DNA of 12,267 nt. Origin: Bacillota bacterium. Its GTDB lineage: Bacteria; Bacillota; Bacilli; Bacillales; Cytobacillaceae. Both the position numbers and the translations under genes were made by a program. The DNA lies in assembly GCA_030705745.1 (NCBI GenBank), contig JAUZPT010000050.1:1-12267 (forward strand). The letters run 5' to 3'. Each line of letters starts with the position of its first letter. Position 1 is the stretch's first letter. Under the pieces are notes generated by a model. It was not told where the DNA came from and did no database searches. It saw nothing but the letters and a program-made list of their open reading frames with translations. Below are positions 1 through 12,267 of the stretch, piece after piece.

Positions 1-108
1 CTTGTTGATAACGCTCCTAAGACAATCAAAGAAGGCGTTTCTAAAGAAGAAGCTGAAGAAGTTAAAGCTAAACTTGCTGAAGTTGGAGCAAACGTTGAAG
101 TTAAGTAA
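1..108 (+). CDS. rplL: Ribosomal protein L7/L12, C-terminal end (partial, 5' end outside window)
   Basis: Frame 1 is open from the first base to a TAA at 106-108 and encodes 35 residues, beginning [20 protein letters not shown] and ending GANVEVK. This matches the end of the C-terminal domain of bacterial L7/L12, which forms the 50S stalk and recruits translation factors such as EF-G and EF-Tu. The Lys- and Glu-rich helix followed by a short VEVK strand is typical of the family. The N-terminal dimerisation domain and hinge lie upstream of the window. Its position just before ybxB and rpoB matches the Bacillus rplKAJL-ybxB-rpoBC cluster. An intrinsic terminator follows 12 bases after the stop. 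Confidence 0.95.
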   Translation, partial: LVDNAPKTIKEGVSKEEAEEVKAKLAEVGANVEVK

Positions 109-120
109 TCAATTCATTAA

Positions 121-149
121 AAAGCTCGCTGTTTAAGCGGGCTTTTTTT
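121..149 (+). terminator. Intrinsic terminator / attenuator after rplL
   Basis: A 10-bp stem (121-130 with 136-145, one G-U pair) has a 5-base loop and runs directly into a seven-T tract at 143-149. It starts 12 bases after the rplL stop. Since ybxB and rpoB are needed in lower amounts than L7/L12, it probably ends or partly attenuates the ribosomal-protein transcript. That role is inferred from position; the structure is directly visible. Confidence 0.88.
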
Positions 150-156
150 GGCTAAT

Positions 157-180
157 CAGAATTTATATCCATAAATTCTG
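157..180. repeat. Perfect 10-bp inverted repeat downstream of the rplL terminator
   Basis: Bases 157-166 (CAGAATTTAT) are the exact reverse complement of 171-180, with the 4-base loop ATCC. No T tract follows, so it does not look like a + strand terminator. It marks the left side of the structured spacer between rplL and ybxB. Its function is unknown. Confidence 0.7.
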
Positions 181-186
181 AACGCA

Positions 187-231
187 CGACGGACAGGATG
201 TCCTAGTCGGGCGAAAGCCGCAGGATGTGGC
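187..231. repeat. Twin hairpins with the same CA-GGA-TG tip, possible REP-like element
   Basis: Two adjacent hairpins share one design. In the first, 191-195 pairs with 199-203 around a GGA loop, and the stem is extended by 187-190 with 206-209 across a 2-base bulge. In the second, 217-222 pairs with 226-231, again around GGA, with one G-U pair. A competing hairpin, GGC-GAAA-GCC, covers 210-219. The segment is visibly more GC-rich than the surrounding spacer. Tandem hairpins with a repeated tip are typical of dispersed palindromic repeats, but copy number cannot be judged from one window, so the repeat label is an inference. Confidence 0.5.
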
Positions 232-271
232 GTTTTGAGCGCGATAAGTGCAACTACGCCTCTGTCATCGC

Positions 272-304
272 CTAAAGGCTCGCCAATCGGCGAGTTTTCT
301 TTAG
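272..304 (+). terminator. Terminator-like hairpin before ybxB
   Basis: A 6-bp GC-rich stem (279-284 with 289-294, loop AATC) is followed by TTTTCTTT. An outer stem, 272-277 with 299-304 (CTAAAG/CTTTAG), can close it across a one-base bulge and the four T residues. It could act as a second, weaker terminator after rplL, or be the right-hand end of the structured element in this spacer. The T run is short and interrupted, so termination strength is uncertain. Confidence 0.5.
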
Positions 305-367
305 CTAAAAAAATATTGGTTATTGTTTTGACTGCATGCTGTGGAATGTGTCTTTGGAGGTGAAAAA

Positions 368-970
368 ATGGCTGATCATTACTATTCAAAAACCCCGAAG
401 GTTGAAAGTAATCCAAAGTATTGGGAGTACAGCTTGAAAAATCATAACTTGCGTTTCAAAACGGACAATGGTGTTTTTTCGAAAAAAGAAGTCGATTTCG
501 GATCACGTCTGCTTATTGAAACCTTTGAATTCCCGGAAACGGCGGGCATGATTTTGGATGTTGGCTGTGGATATGGGCCAATCGGGCTTTCGCTTGCCAA
601 AAGTGATGAGACCCGAACAGTCCACATGATCGATGTGAACGAAAGGGCTTTGGAGCTTGCTCGCGAAAATGCGCAGCTGAATGGTATTTCGAATACCGTC
701 ATCTATGAAAGCGACCGGCTTGAAGGTGTTGCTGAAAAGAATTTTGCGGCGATCTTAACGAATCCGCCCATCCGAGCCGGAAAAAGCACTGTCCATGATA
801 TCTTTGTCCAAAGCTATCACCACTTGCTGCCTGGAGGAGAGTTGTGGGTTGTGATTCAAAAGAAACAAGGGGCACCGTCCGCTGTTGAAAAAATAGCCGA
901 ATTATTTTCTGACGTGGAAATCGTGGAAAAGAAGAAAGGCTATTTTATCATTAAAGCAAAAAAAGGTTGA
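368..970 (+). CDS. ybxB: YbxB, RsmC-like class I SAM-dependent methyltransferase
   Basis: A 200-residue protein resembling B. subtilis YbxB, which sits in the same place between rplL and rpoB. It has a Rossmann-type methyltransferase fold. SAM-binding motif I, ILDVGCGYG, is at about residues 62-70. The acidic strand-2 position is in HMIDVNERAL (about 86-95). The catalytic NPPIRAG motif at about 132-138 corresponds to the NPP[FY] motif of base-N-methyltransferases such as RsmC (16S rRNA G1207 N2 methylation). A 16S rRNA guanine-N2 activity is therefore likely, but the exact target is inferred from family. I chose ATG 368 because GGAGG at 356-360 precedes it at 7 bases; a GTG at 341 in the same frame lies upstream of that site. 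No convincing sigma-A promoter lies just upstream, so expression probably depends on read-through from rplL. The stop overlaps the -35 box of a probable rpoB promoter. Confidence 0.88.
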   Translation: MADHYYSKTPKVESNPKYWEYSLKNHNLRFKTDNGVFSKKEVDFGSRLLIETFEFPETAGMILDVGCGYGPIGLSLAKSDETRTVHMIDVNERALELARENAQLNGISNTVIYESDRLEGVAEKNFAAILTNPPIRAGKSTVHDIFVQSYHHLLPGGELWVVIQKKQGAPSAVEKIAELFSDVEIVEKKKGYFIIKAKKG

Positions 971-995
971 CGCAAAAAAGTCACTATGTTAATAT
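967..995 (+). promoter_or_regulatory. Probable sigma-A promoter for rpoBC, overlapping the ybxB stop
   Basis: The -35 box TTGACG (967-972) and the -10 box TAATAT (990-995) are separated by 17 bases, and a TG one base before the -10 gives an extended -10. The -35 box contains the TGA stop of ybxB. The expected start near 1002 would give an rpoB leader of about 220 bases. The sequence match is strong; activity is inferred. Confidence 0.65.
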
Positions 996-1221
996 TGTAA
1001 AATGCCAACATAATATTTTCTGGATTTTTCCCTTTATTACCCTATTTTGTTGTATAAAAGTGGATATTTTCGGAGAAGATGACAAAATAATAGTCAAAAT
1101 CTGAAATTGTGGTTTTTAAGAAAAAAACCCTTTTTCTTTTTGTCTTATAGAGGGGGCAGTTTGTCCTTTCTTAAAGATGCAAATAGATTTAATATAACGC
1201 TTGATTTGAGGGGTGAATCAG
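996..1221 (+). other. AT-rich rpoB leader with several possible hairpins
   Basis: There is no coding region in this stretch. Visible structures are an 8-bp A/T stem (1118-1125 with 1131-1138) and a 10-bp stem with three G-U pairs (1149-1158 with 1162-1171, loop GTT) shortly before rpoB. A weak second promoter-like pair, TTGTCC (1161-1166) and TAGATT (1184-1189) at 17 bases, is also present. If transcription starts near 1002, this whole stretch is a 5' leader. In E. coli the rplL-rpoB gap carries an attenuator and an RNase III site; a similar role here would be analogy only. Confidence 0.45.
1209..1216 (+). promoter_or_regulatory. rpoB ribosome binding site deciding the TTG start
   Basis: AGGGGTGA is a good match to the anti-Shine-Dalgarno sequence and ends 5 bases before TTG 1222. 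An in-frame GTG at 1213 lies inside this site and so cannot be the start it serves. Confidence 0.8.
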
Positions 1222-4200
1222 TTGACAGGTCAACTAGTTCAGTATGGACGACACCGCCAACGAAGAAGTTACGCGCGAATCAGTGAAGTTTTAGAATTAC
1301 CAAATCTTATTGAAATCCAAACCTCTTCTTATCAATGGTTTCTTGATGAGGGATTACGTGAAATGTTTCAGGATATTTCACCGATTGAAGACTTTACTGG
1401 TAACCTATCACTAGAATTTATTGATTACAGCCTTGGCGAACCAAAGTATTCAGTAGCGGAATCAAAAGAACGCGATGTGACCTATTCGGCACCATTGCGG
1501 GTTAAAGTACGCCTTGTTAACAAAGAAACAGGCGAAGTGAAAGACCAGGATGTTTTCATGGGCGATTTCCCGCTTATGACAGAAACGGGTACTTTCGTGA
1601 TCAACGGTGCGGAGCGTGTTATCGTTTCTCAGTTGGTACGATCACCGAGTGTGTATTACAGTGGAAAACTTGATAAAAACGGTAAAAAAGGGTTTACAGC
1701 TACTGTTATTCCGAACCGCGGCGCCTGGCTTGAATACGAAACAGATGCTAAAGACGTCGTATATGTCAGAATAGATCGTACTCGGAAACTGCCCGTTACG
1801 GTTCTTTTGCGTTCATTAGGCTTCGGCTCTGATCAAGAAATCATTGAATTGATTGGCGACAATGAGTATATCCGAAACACGCTTGAAAAAGACAACACCG
1901 AAAGTGTTGAAAAAGCGCTGTTAGAAATTTATGAACGTCTCCGTCCAGGAGAACCGCCAACAGTAGAAAATGCGAAGAGTTTATTGGTTTCAAGATTTTT
2001 CGATCCAAAGCGTTATGATTTAGCGAATGTTGGTCGTTATAAAATCAACAAAAAGCTTCATATTAAAAACCGTTTATTCGGCCAAAAACTTGCTGAAACG
2101 CTTGTTGATCCGGATACTGGTGAAATTATTGCGGAAAAAGGAACAATCCTTGACCGTCGTAATTTAGATAAAATCATTCCTGCTCTTGAAAAAAATATTA
2201 ATTTCACAAATTTCCATCCTTCAGGCGGTGTGGTTCAGGAAGAAATTCTTCTTCAATCCATCAAGATTTACGCTCCGAATGATGAAAATGAAAAAGTCAT
2301 TAACGTGCTTGGTAACGCTTATGTAGAAGAAGCCGTTAAAAATATCGCTCCGTCAGATATCATTTCCTCCATCAGTTATTTCTTTAACTTGCTGCATGGT
2401 GTAGGTGATACGGATGATATCGATCATCTTGGAAACAGACGCCTGCGTTCAGTTGGCGAATTGCTGCAAAATCAATTCCGTATTGGTTTATCTCGTATGG
2501 AACGTGTTGTTCGTGAAAGAATGTCAATTCAAGACACTGCAACCATTACACCGCAGCAATTGATCAATATTCGTCCAGTTATTGCGTCGATTAAAGAATT
2601 TTTCGGTAGCTCTCAGCTTTCACAGTTCATGGATCAAACGAATCCACTTGCGGAATTGACGCATAAGCGCCGTTTATCCGCATTGGGACCCGGTGGACTT
2701 ACGCGTGAACGCGCTGGCTTTGAAGTCCGTGACGTTCACTATTCCCACTATGGACGGATGTGTCCGATTGAAACGCCTGAAGGCCCGAACATCGGTTTGA
2801 TCAACTCTTTATCTTCTTTCGCAAAGGTGAATCGATTTGGTTTTATTGAAACGCCATATCGCAGAATCGATTCTGAAACAGGTAAAGTAACGAATCGCAT
2901 TGATTACTTGACAGCCGATGAAGAAGACTTGTACGTGGTTGCACAGGCAAATGCACGATTAGGTGAAGATGGGACATTCCTGGATAATGATATCGTGGCA
3001 CGTTTCCGTGGAGAAAACACGGTTGTCCCACGCGAACGCATTGATTACATGGACGTATCGCCGAAGCAGGTAGTATCTGCAGCGACTGCGTGTATCCCTT
3101 TCCTTGAAAACGATGACTCGAACCGTGCCCTAATGGGAGCGAACATGCAACGACAAGCAGTACCACTTATGCAGCCGGAAGCACCAAGAGTTGGAACGGG
3201 TATGGAATACGTATCCGGTAAAGACTCAGGAGCAGCCGTCATCTGCAAGCATGAAGGTATTGTTGAGCATGTGGAAGCGCGCGAAGTTTGGGTGCGCCGT
3301 GTCAAAGAAGTAGATGGCCAGGAAGTAAAAGGCGATCTTGATAAATATAAAATGTTGAAATTCATCAGGTCTAACCAAGGAACTTGTTACAATCAACGTC
3401 CAATCGTTGCTGTAGGAAACCGTGTAACGAAAGGGGAAATCCTTGCGGATGGACCTTCTATGGAACTCGGAGAATTGGCGCTTGGACGAAATGTTCTTGT
3501 AGCATTCATGACTTGGGATGGCTATAACTATGAAGATGCGATCATCATGAGTGAACGCCTCGTAAAAGATGACGTTTATACTTCAATCCATATCGAAGAA
3601 TACGAGTCAGAATCACGTGATACAAAATTAGGGCCGGAAGAAATTACACGCGATATCCCGAACGTAGGGGAAGATGCACTACGCAATCTTGATGAGCGTG
3701 GAATCATTCGTACCGGTGCTGAAGTAAAAGACGGAGACCTTCTTGTTGGTAAAGTCACTCCAAAAGGAGTAACAGAACTTACAGCAGAAGAACGCCTCCT
3801 TCATGCGATCTTTGGCGAAAAAGCTCGTGAGGTTCGTGATACGTCCCTTCGTGTTCCACACGGCGGCGGCGGAATCGTCCTTGATGTAAAAGTCTTTAAC
3901 CGTGAAGACGGCGATGAATTGCCACCAGGAGTTAACCAGCTTGTACGTGCATATATCGTACAAAAACGTAAAATCTCCGAAGGCGATAAAATGGCTGGAC
4001 GCCACGGAAATAAAGGGGTAATTTCCCGAATTTTACCTGAAGAAGATATGCCTTACATGCCGGATGGCACTCCAGTCGATATCATGTTAAATCCTCTGGG
4101 CGTTCCTTCTCGTATGAATATCGGACAGGTGCTTGAACTTCATCTTGGTATGGCAGCAAGAGCGCTTGGAATCCATGTCGCATCTCCTGTATTTGACGGA

Positions 4201-4782
4201 GCGCGAGAGGAAGATGTTTGGGGCACTATTGAAGAAGCAGGAATGGCCTCAGATGCGAAAACCGTCCTTTATGATGGCCGCTCAGGTGAGCCTTTCGATA
4301 ACCGCGTTTCTGTCGGTGTCATGTATATGATTAAGCTAGCGCACATGGTTGACGATAAGCTTCATGCTCGTTCAACTGGACCATACTCACTTGTTACGCA
4401 GCAGCCTTTGGGTGGTAAAGCCCAATTTGGAGGTCAGCGTTTCGGAGAGATGGAGGTATGGGCGCTTGAGGCATACGGTGCAGCTTATACGCTACAGGAA
4501 ATTCTTACTGTTAAGTCTGACGATGTTGTTGGTCGTGTAAAAACGTACGAAGCGATCGTTAAAGGTGAAAATGTACCGGAACCAGGTGTTCCTGAATCAT
4601 TCAAAGTATTAATCAAAGAACTTCAAAGCCTTGGTATGGATGTAAAAATCCTTTCTGGTGATGAAGAAGAAATTGAAATGCGTGATACGGAAGACGAGGA
4701 AGACTTGCAGCAAGTCGATTCGCTTTCATTAGCACCGGAATCACCAAAATTCGAATCCGAAAAAGTCGGTTCAAAAGAGTAA
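1222..4782 (+). CDS. rpoB: DNA-directed RNA polymerase, beta subunit
   Basis: A 1186-residue protein starting at TTG 1222 with [16 protein letters not shown], the known Bacillus RpoB N terminus; B. subtilis RpoB is about 1193 residues and also uses TTG. With beta' it forms the catalytic cleft of RNA polymerase. Conserved features in order are the N-terminal protrusion and lobe, the rifampicin pocket near residues 464-491, GYNYEDAI with E771 and D772 near the active centre, [10 protein letters not shown] with K923 and K931 that contact the transcript or substrate, and the C-terminal clamp region with [15 protein letters not shown]468, D471, H481 and S486, equivalent to E. coli Q513, D516, H526 and S531, are all wild type, so no classical rifampicin-resistance change is seen. 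The last 40 or so residues are acidic and seem the least conserved part. No frameshift or break is seen. rpoC follows after an unusually structured 147-base gap. Confidence 0.98.
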   Translation: MTGQLVQYGRHRQRRSYARISEVLELPNLIEIQTSSYQWFLDEGLREMFQDISPIEDFTGNLSLEFIDYSLGEPKYSVAESKERDVTYSAPLRVKVRLVNKETGEVKDQDVFMGDFPLMTETGTFVINGAERVIVSQLVRSPSVYYSGKLDKNGKKGFTATVIPNRGAWLEYETDAKDVVYVRIDRTRKLPVTVLLRSLGFGSDQEIIELIGDNEYIRNTLEKDNTESVEKALLEIYERLRPGEPPTVENAKSLLVSRFFDPKRYDLANVGRYKINKKLHIKNRLFGQKLAETLVDPDTGEIIAEKGTILDRRNLDKIIPALEKNINFTNFHPSGGVVQEEILLQSIKIYAPNDENEKVINVLGNAYVEEAVKNIAPSDIISSISYFFNLLHGVGDTDDIDHLGNRRLRSVGELLQNQFRIGLSRMERVVRERMSIQDTATITPQQLINIRPVIASIKEFFGSSQLSQFMDQTNPLAELTHKRRLSALGPGGLTRERAGFEVRDVHYSHYGRMCPIETPEGPNIGLINSLSSFAKVNRFGFIETPYRRIDSETGKVTNRIDYLTADEEDLYVVAQANARLGEDGTFLDNDIVARFRGENTVVPRERIDYMDVSPKQVVSAATACIPFLENDDSNRALMGANMQRQAVPLMQPEAPRVGTGMEYVSGKDSGAAVICKHEGIVEHVEAREVWVRRVKEVDGQEVKGDLDKYKMLKFIRSNQGTCYNQRPIVAVGNRVTKGEILADGPSMELGELALGRNVLVAFMTWDGYNYEDAIIMSERLVKDDVYTSIHIEEYESESRDTKLGPEEITRDIPNVGEDALRNLDERGIIRTGAEVKDGDLLVGKVTPKGVTELTAEERLLHAIFGEKAREVRDTSLRVPHGGGGIVLDVKVFNREDGDELPPGVNQLVRAYIVQKRKISEGDKMAGRHGNKGVISRILPEEDMPYMPDGTPVDIMLNPLGVPSRMNIGQVLELHLGMAARALGIHVASPVFDGAREEDVWGTIEEAGMASDAKTVLYDGRSGEPFDNRVSVGVMYMIKLAHMVDDKLHARSTGPYSLVTQQPLGGKAQFGGQRFGEMEVWALEAYGAAYTLQEILTVKSDDVVGRVKTYEAIVKGENVPEPGVPESFKVLIKELQSLGMDVKILSGDEEEIEMRDTEDEEDLQQVDSLSLAPESPKFESEKVGSKE

Positions 4783-4793
4783 TACCCAGGATG

Positions 4794-4894
4794 AAGGCCA
4801 AATAGCTATAGTTGTTTGGCCTTATCCACTTATTTCTATCAAGTTTAGCTGAAGTGCACATCCGTGCTCTATCCGCTTTTTTGTTAGCGAATAG
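4794..4894 (+). other. Three consecutive hairpins in the rpoB-rpoC spacer
   Basis: The 147-base gap holds no gene. It contains a perfect 9-bp stem (4794-4802 with 4815-4823) with a 12-base loop; a small stem (4853-4859 with 4864-4870, loop ATCC, one T-T mismatch); and a 9-bp stem with one mismatch (4869-4877 with 4886-4894) whose loop is T-rich. The last two overlap by two bases. None is followed by a T tract, so they are unlikely to be ordinary terminators. Roles in mRNA processing or in tuning rpoC translation are possible but unproven. Confidence 0.55.
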
Positions 4895-4914
4895 GGTAAA
4901 ACCTGGATATCAAA

Positions 4915-4922
4915 AGGGAGGT
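4915..4922 (+). promoter_or_regulatory. rpoC ribosome binding site deciding the TTG start
   Basis: AGGGAGGT ends 7 bases before TTG 4930, ideal spacing for a Gram-positive start. No ATG or GTG in frame lies nearby that would fit better. Confidence 0.8.
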
Positions 4923-4929
4923 AGGCCCC

Positions 4930-8529
<3,600 letters not shown>

Positions 8530-8534
8530 TAGCT

Positions 8535-8574
8535 AAAATAGCGGCATCTGCAAGGAATGCAGGTGCCGCATTTT
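8535..8574 (+). terminator. Hairpin terminator after rpoC
   Basis: A 12-bp stem (8541-8552 with 8558-8569, one G-U pair) with a 5-base loop is extended by AAAAT/ATTTT (8535-8539 with 8570-8574) across one bulged A. The T run is only four bases, so it may be partly leaky, but stem stability and position just after rpoC support a terminator. Confidence 0.8.
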
Positions 8575-8639
8575 AAAAATAATCTGCTTGGCAATCGTGC
8601 AACAAGACGATAGTGACCGAACAAAAAACGAAAGTTATG

Positions 8640-8668
8640 TTGACATTGTAAAGTAGAGATGTTACTAT
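8640..8668 (+). promoter_or_regulatory. Strong sigma-A promoter of the str operon
   Basis: A consensus -35 TTGACA (8640-8645) is followed 17 bases later by TACTAT (8663-8668), with TG one base before the -10 (extended -10). The predicted start near 8675 leaves about 40 bases before the rplGB ATG. This is the best promoter in the window and fits the high demand for S12, S7 and EF-G. It is recognised by sequence; no experimental start site is available here. Confidence 0.85.
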
Positions 8669-8713
8669 ATCAAAGGTGCTCCTATTCAAGTGATACTTTG
8701 GAGGATATGATAA

Positions 8714-9489
<776 letters not shown>

Positions 9490-9497
9490 TTCTATAA

Positions 9498-10004
<507 letters not shown>

Positions 10005-10052
10005 AATCCTTTTTAAAATAAAAACATTGATACTAGAAAGGAGAAAGACCCA

Positions 10053-12131
10053 ATGGCAAGAGAGTTCTCCTTAAACAACACTCGCAATATCGGCATCATG
10101 GCACATATCGATGCTGGTAAAACGACAACAACTGAGCGTGTCCTTTATTACACTGGTCGTATCCATAAGATTGGTGAAACACATGAAGGTGCATCACAAA
10201 TGGACTGGATGGAGCAGGAACAAGAGCGCGGAATCACAATCACTTCCGCTGCAACAACTGCTCAATGGAAAGGCCATCGCGTTAACATCATCGATACACC
10301 TGGACACGTGGACTTCACAGTTGAAGTTGAACGTTCCCTTCGTGTACTTGATGGTGCAGTAGCTGTACTTGATGCACAATCTGGTGTTGAGCCTCAAACT
10401 GAAACAGTTTGGCGCCAAGCAACAACTTATGGTGTACCACGTGTAGTTTTCGTAAACAAAATGGATAAAATCGGTGCAGATTTCTTATATTCTGTAAAGA
10501 CAATTCATGACCGCTTACAAGCGAATGCACATCCAATTCAACTTCCAATCGGTGCTGAAGATGAATTCTCAGCAATTATTGACTTAGTTGAAATGAATGC
10601 TGAATTCTACGGTAATGACCTTGGAACAGATATTGAAATCCGCGAAATCCCTGAAGAATACATGGATTTAGCTACAGAATACCGTGAAAAGCTAGTTGAA
10701 GCGGTAGCTGAGCTTGATGAAGCATTAATGGAAAAATACCTTAATGGTGAAGAAATCACTAAAGAAGAACTTAAAGCTGGTATTCGTAAAGGTACTGTTA
10801 ATGTAGAATTCTATCCTGTAATTTGTGGATCAGCATTTAAAAACAAAGGTGTTCAGAAAATGCTTGATGCAGTTATCGACTACCTTCCATCTCCACTAGA
10901 TGTACCTGCAATTAAAGGTACTCTACCGGATTCAGATGAAGAAGTTGAACGTCATGCAGATGACTCTGAGCCATTCTCGGCTCTTGCATTTAAAGTTATG
11001 ACTGACCCTTATGTAGGGAAACTTACGTTCTTCCGCGTATACTCCGGAACATTAAGCTCTGGTTCATACGTACAAAACTCAACAAAAGGAAAGCGTGAGC
11101 GTGTCGGACGTATCCTTCAGATGCACGCAAACAGCCGTCAGGAAATTTCAGAAGTTCATGCCGGTGACATTGCTGCAGCAGTAGGATTGAAAGATACGAC
11201 AACAGGTGACACTCTTTGTGAAGAGAAGCATCTCGTTATCCTTGAGTCTATGAATTTCCCTGAGCCTGTAATTCAATTGTCTGTTGAGCCTAAATCAAAA
11301 GCTGACCAAGACAAAATGACTACAGCTCTACAAAAACTTCAAGAAGAAGATCCAACCTTCCGCGCGCATACTGACCAGGAAACTGGCCAGGTTATCATCG
11401 CTGGTATGGGTGAGCTTCACTTGGATATCATCGTTGACCGTATGCGTCGCGAATTCAAAGTTGAAGCAAACGTGGGTGCACCTCAGGTTGCATACCGTGA
11501 AACGTTCCGTGGTTCTGCAGAAGTTGAGGGTAAATTTGCTCGTCAATCTGGTGGACGCGGTCAATACGGACACGTTTGGATTGAGTTCTCTCCAAATGAA
11601 GAGGGTGCAGGATTTGAATTTATTAATGGCATCGTCGGTGGTGTAGTTCCACGTGAATACATCCCTGCGGTACAAGCTGGTCTTGAAGACTCTCTTGATA
11701 GAGGTGTTCTAGCTGGTTATCCATTAGTAGACATTAAAGCAAGACTGTTTGACGGTTCTTACCATGATGTTGACTCCAGTGAAATGGCGTTTAAAATTGC
11801 TGCATCAATGGCACTTAAAAATGCTGCTTCAAAATGTAAACCTGTTATCCTTGAGCCGATGATGCGCGTTGAAGTCGTCATCCCTGAAGAATACATGGGT
11901 GATATCATGGGAATGCTTACAGCTCGCCGTGGACGTGTAGAAGGTATGGAAGCACGCGGTAACGCTCAAGTTGTCCGCTCAATGGTTCCTCTATCTGAAA
12001 TGTTCGGTTATGCTACTGCATTGCGTTCAAGCACACAAGGTCGTGGAGTATTCTCTATGCACTTCGATCATTACGAAGAAGTTCCAAAATCAGTTTCTGA
12101 AGAAATTATCAAAAAAAATAAAGGTGAATAA
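10053..12131 (+). CDS. fusA: Translation elongation factor G
   Basis: A 692-residue EF-G, the same length as in B. subtilis. It is the GTPase that drives translocation and, with RRF, ribosome recycling. GTP-binding motifs are all intact: G1 AHIDAGKT (17-24), the switch I RGITI block (59-63), G3 DTPGH (81-85), G4 NKMD (135-138) and G5 GSA (259-261). Later domains include [15 protein letters not shown] (450-464) in domain III and, in domain IV, the [11 protein letters not shown] loop region. F88 and H456, positions linked with fusidic-acid resistance in related bacteria, are wild type. The start ATG is preceded by AAAGGAGA (10037-10044) at 8 bases. It lies 48 bases after rpsG with no terminator or clear promoter between, so it belongs to the str operon. 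A tuf promoter begins right after its stop. Confidence 0.98.
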   Translation: MAREFSLNNTRNIGIMAHIDAGKTTTTERVLYYTGRIHKIGETHEGASQMDWMEQEQERGITITSAATTAQWKGHRVNIIDTPGHVDFTVEVERSLRVLDGAVAVLDAQSGVEPQTETVWRQATTYGVPRVVFVNKMDKIGADFLYSVKTIHDRLQANAHPIQLPIGAEDEFSAIIDLVEMNAEFYGNDLGTDIEIREIPEEYMDLATEYREKLVEAVAELDEALMEKYLNGEEITKEELKAGIRKGTVNVEFYPVICGSAFKNKGVQKMLDAVIDYLPSPLDVPAIKGTLPDSDEEVERHADDSEPFSALAFKVMTDPYVGKLTFFRVYSGTLSSGSYVQNSTKGKRERVGRILQMHANSRQEISEVHAGDIAAAVGLKDTTTGDTLCEEKHLVILESMNFPEPVIQLSVEPKSKADQDKMTTALQKLQEEDPTFRAHTDQETGQVIIAGMGELHLDIIVDRMRREFKVEANVGAPQVAYRETFRGSAEVEGKFARQSGGRGQYGHVWIEFSPNEEGAGFEFINGIVGGVVPREYIPAVQAGLEDSLDRGVLAGYPLVDIKARLFDGSYHDVDSSEMAFKIAASMALKNAASKCKPVILEPMMRVEVVIPEEYMGDIMGMLTARRGRVEGMEARGNAQVVRSMVPLSEMFGYATALRSSTQGRGVFSMHFDHYEEVPKSVSEEIIKKNKGE

Positions 12132-12160
12132 TTGATTTTCACCTATTAATCAAGTATAAC
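12132..12160 (+). promoter_or_regulatory. Probable sigma-A promoter for tuf
   Basis: TTGATT (12132-12137) and TATAAC (12155-12160) are spaced by 17 bases, starting at the first base after the fusA stop. The predicted start near 12167 would give a tuf leader of about 88 bases. A separate tuf promoter makes sense because EF-Tu is needed in large excess over EF-G. Prediction from sequence only. Confidence 0.6.
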
Positions 12161-12173
12161 TACTAATGTAAGC

Positions 12174-12215
12174 ATGGAAACTATGAGCCAGACTATAGCT
12201 GGTTCATGGTTCCAT
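12174..12215 (+). other. Long hairpin in the fusA-tuf spacer
   Basis: Bases 12174-12191 pair with 12199-12215, giving about 17 bp with two G-U pairs and one bulged A, and a 7-base loop. No T tract follows, so it is not an intrinsic terminator. It lies in the probable tuf leader, about 40 bases ahead of the start codon, and could stabilise or direct processing of the tuf mRNA. That role is inference. Confidence 0.6.
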
Positions 12216-12254
12216 CCAAATACTTAACCTTATAATTTAAAGGAGGATTTTCTA

Positions 12255-12267
12255 ATGGGAAAAGCTA
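12255..12267 (+). CDS. tuf: Elongation factor Tu, first codons only (partial, cut by window end)
   Basis: AAAGGAGG at 12239-12246 is followed 8 bases later by ATG, then GGA AAA GCT (MGKA). Bacillaceae EF-Tu proteins begin MAK or MGKAK, and tuf always follows fusA in this cluster in Bacillus. Only four codons are in the window, so the call rests mainly on gene order. Confidence 0.78.

Noticed and set aside
328..356. Possible ybxB promoter from TTGACT at 328-333
   Set aside because: At 16 to 18 bases downstream there is no acceptable -10 box (TCTTTG or similar).
341..367. Upstream GTG start for ybxB adding nine residues
   Set aside because: The Shine-Dalgarno GGAGG at 356-360 lies inside this extension and is correctly placed for ATG 368.
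156..416. 86-codon open frame on the minus strand across the rplL-ybxB spacer
   Set aside because: It runs through the hairpins and the start of ybxB, has no recognisable domain, and its open frame is explained by the repeat-like GC-rich DNA. Most likely a spurious reading frame.
12122..12144. 7-bp hairpin at the fusA stop as a terminator
   Set aside because: It overlaps the last codons of fusA and is followed by ATTAATC rather than a T tract.

Overview
This window is the rpoBC / str region of a low-to-moderate GC Gram-positive bacterium of the Bacillaceae. The gene order (rplL, ybxB, rpoB, rpoC, rplGB/ybxF, rpsL, rpsG, fusA, tuf) is the classic Bacillus order. The RpoB, RpoC, S12, S7 and EF-G sequences look close to those I remember from Bacillus subtilis, including TTG start codons for rpoB and rpoC and near-identical protein lengths. 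I cannot name the species from the sequence alone.

Layout, all genes on the + strand. 1-108: 3' end of rplL (ribosomal protein L7/L12), followed by an intrinsic terminator. 150-367: a non-coding spacer rich in inverted repeats, which looks like a repeat-type element. 368-970: ybxB, an RsmC-like class I methyltransferase. 971-1221: spacer with a good sigma-A promoter overlapping the ybxB stop, plus an AT-rich rpoB leader. 1222-4782: rpoB. 4783-4929: spacer with three consecutive hairpins. 4930-8529: rpoC, then a strong hairpin terminator. 8640-8668: an excellent extended -10 promoter that opens the str operon. 8714-8962: rplGB (ybxF, L7Ae-like kink-turn binder). 9067-9489: rpsL (S12). 9534-10004: rpsG (S7). 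10053-12131: fusA (EF-G). 12132-12160: probable tuf promoter, followed by a leader with a long hairpin. 12255-end: first codons of tuf.

The genes form three transcriptional modules for the core of gene expression: the RNA polymerase beta and beta' subunits, 30S decoding-centre and head proteins, and the translocation and tRNA-delivery GTPases. All complete coding regions are intact, of the expected length, and retain their catalytic and metal-binding residues. The known rifampicin and streptomycin target positions I checked, and the EF-G positions F88 and H456, read as wild type.

I see no new gene system here. The points worth a second look are in the spacers: the structured element between rplL and ybxB, the rpoB leader and promoter, the hairpin-rich rpoB-rpoC gap, a pair of mutually exclusive hairpins ahead of rpsL, and the long hairpin in the tuf leader.
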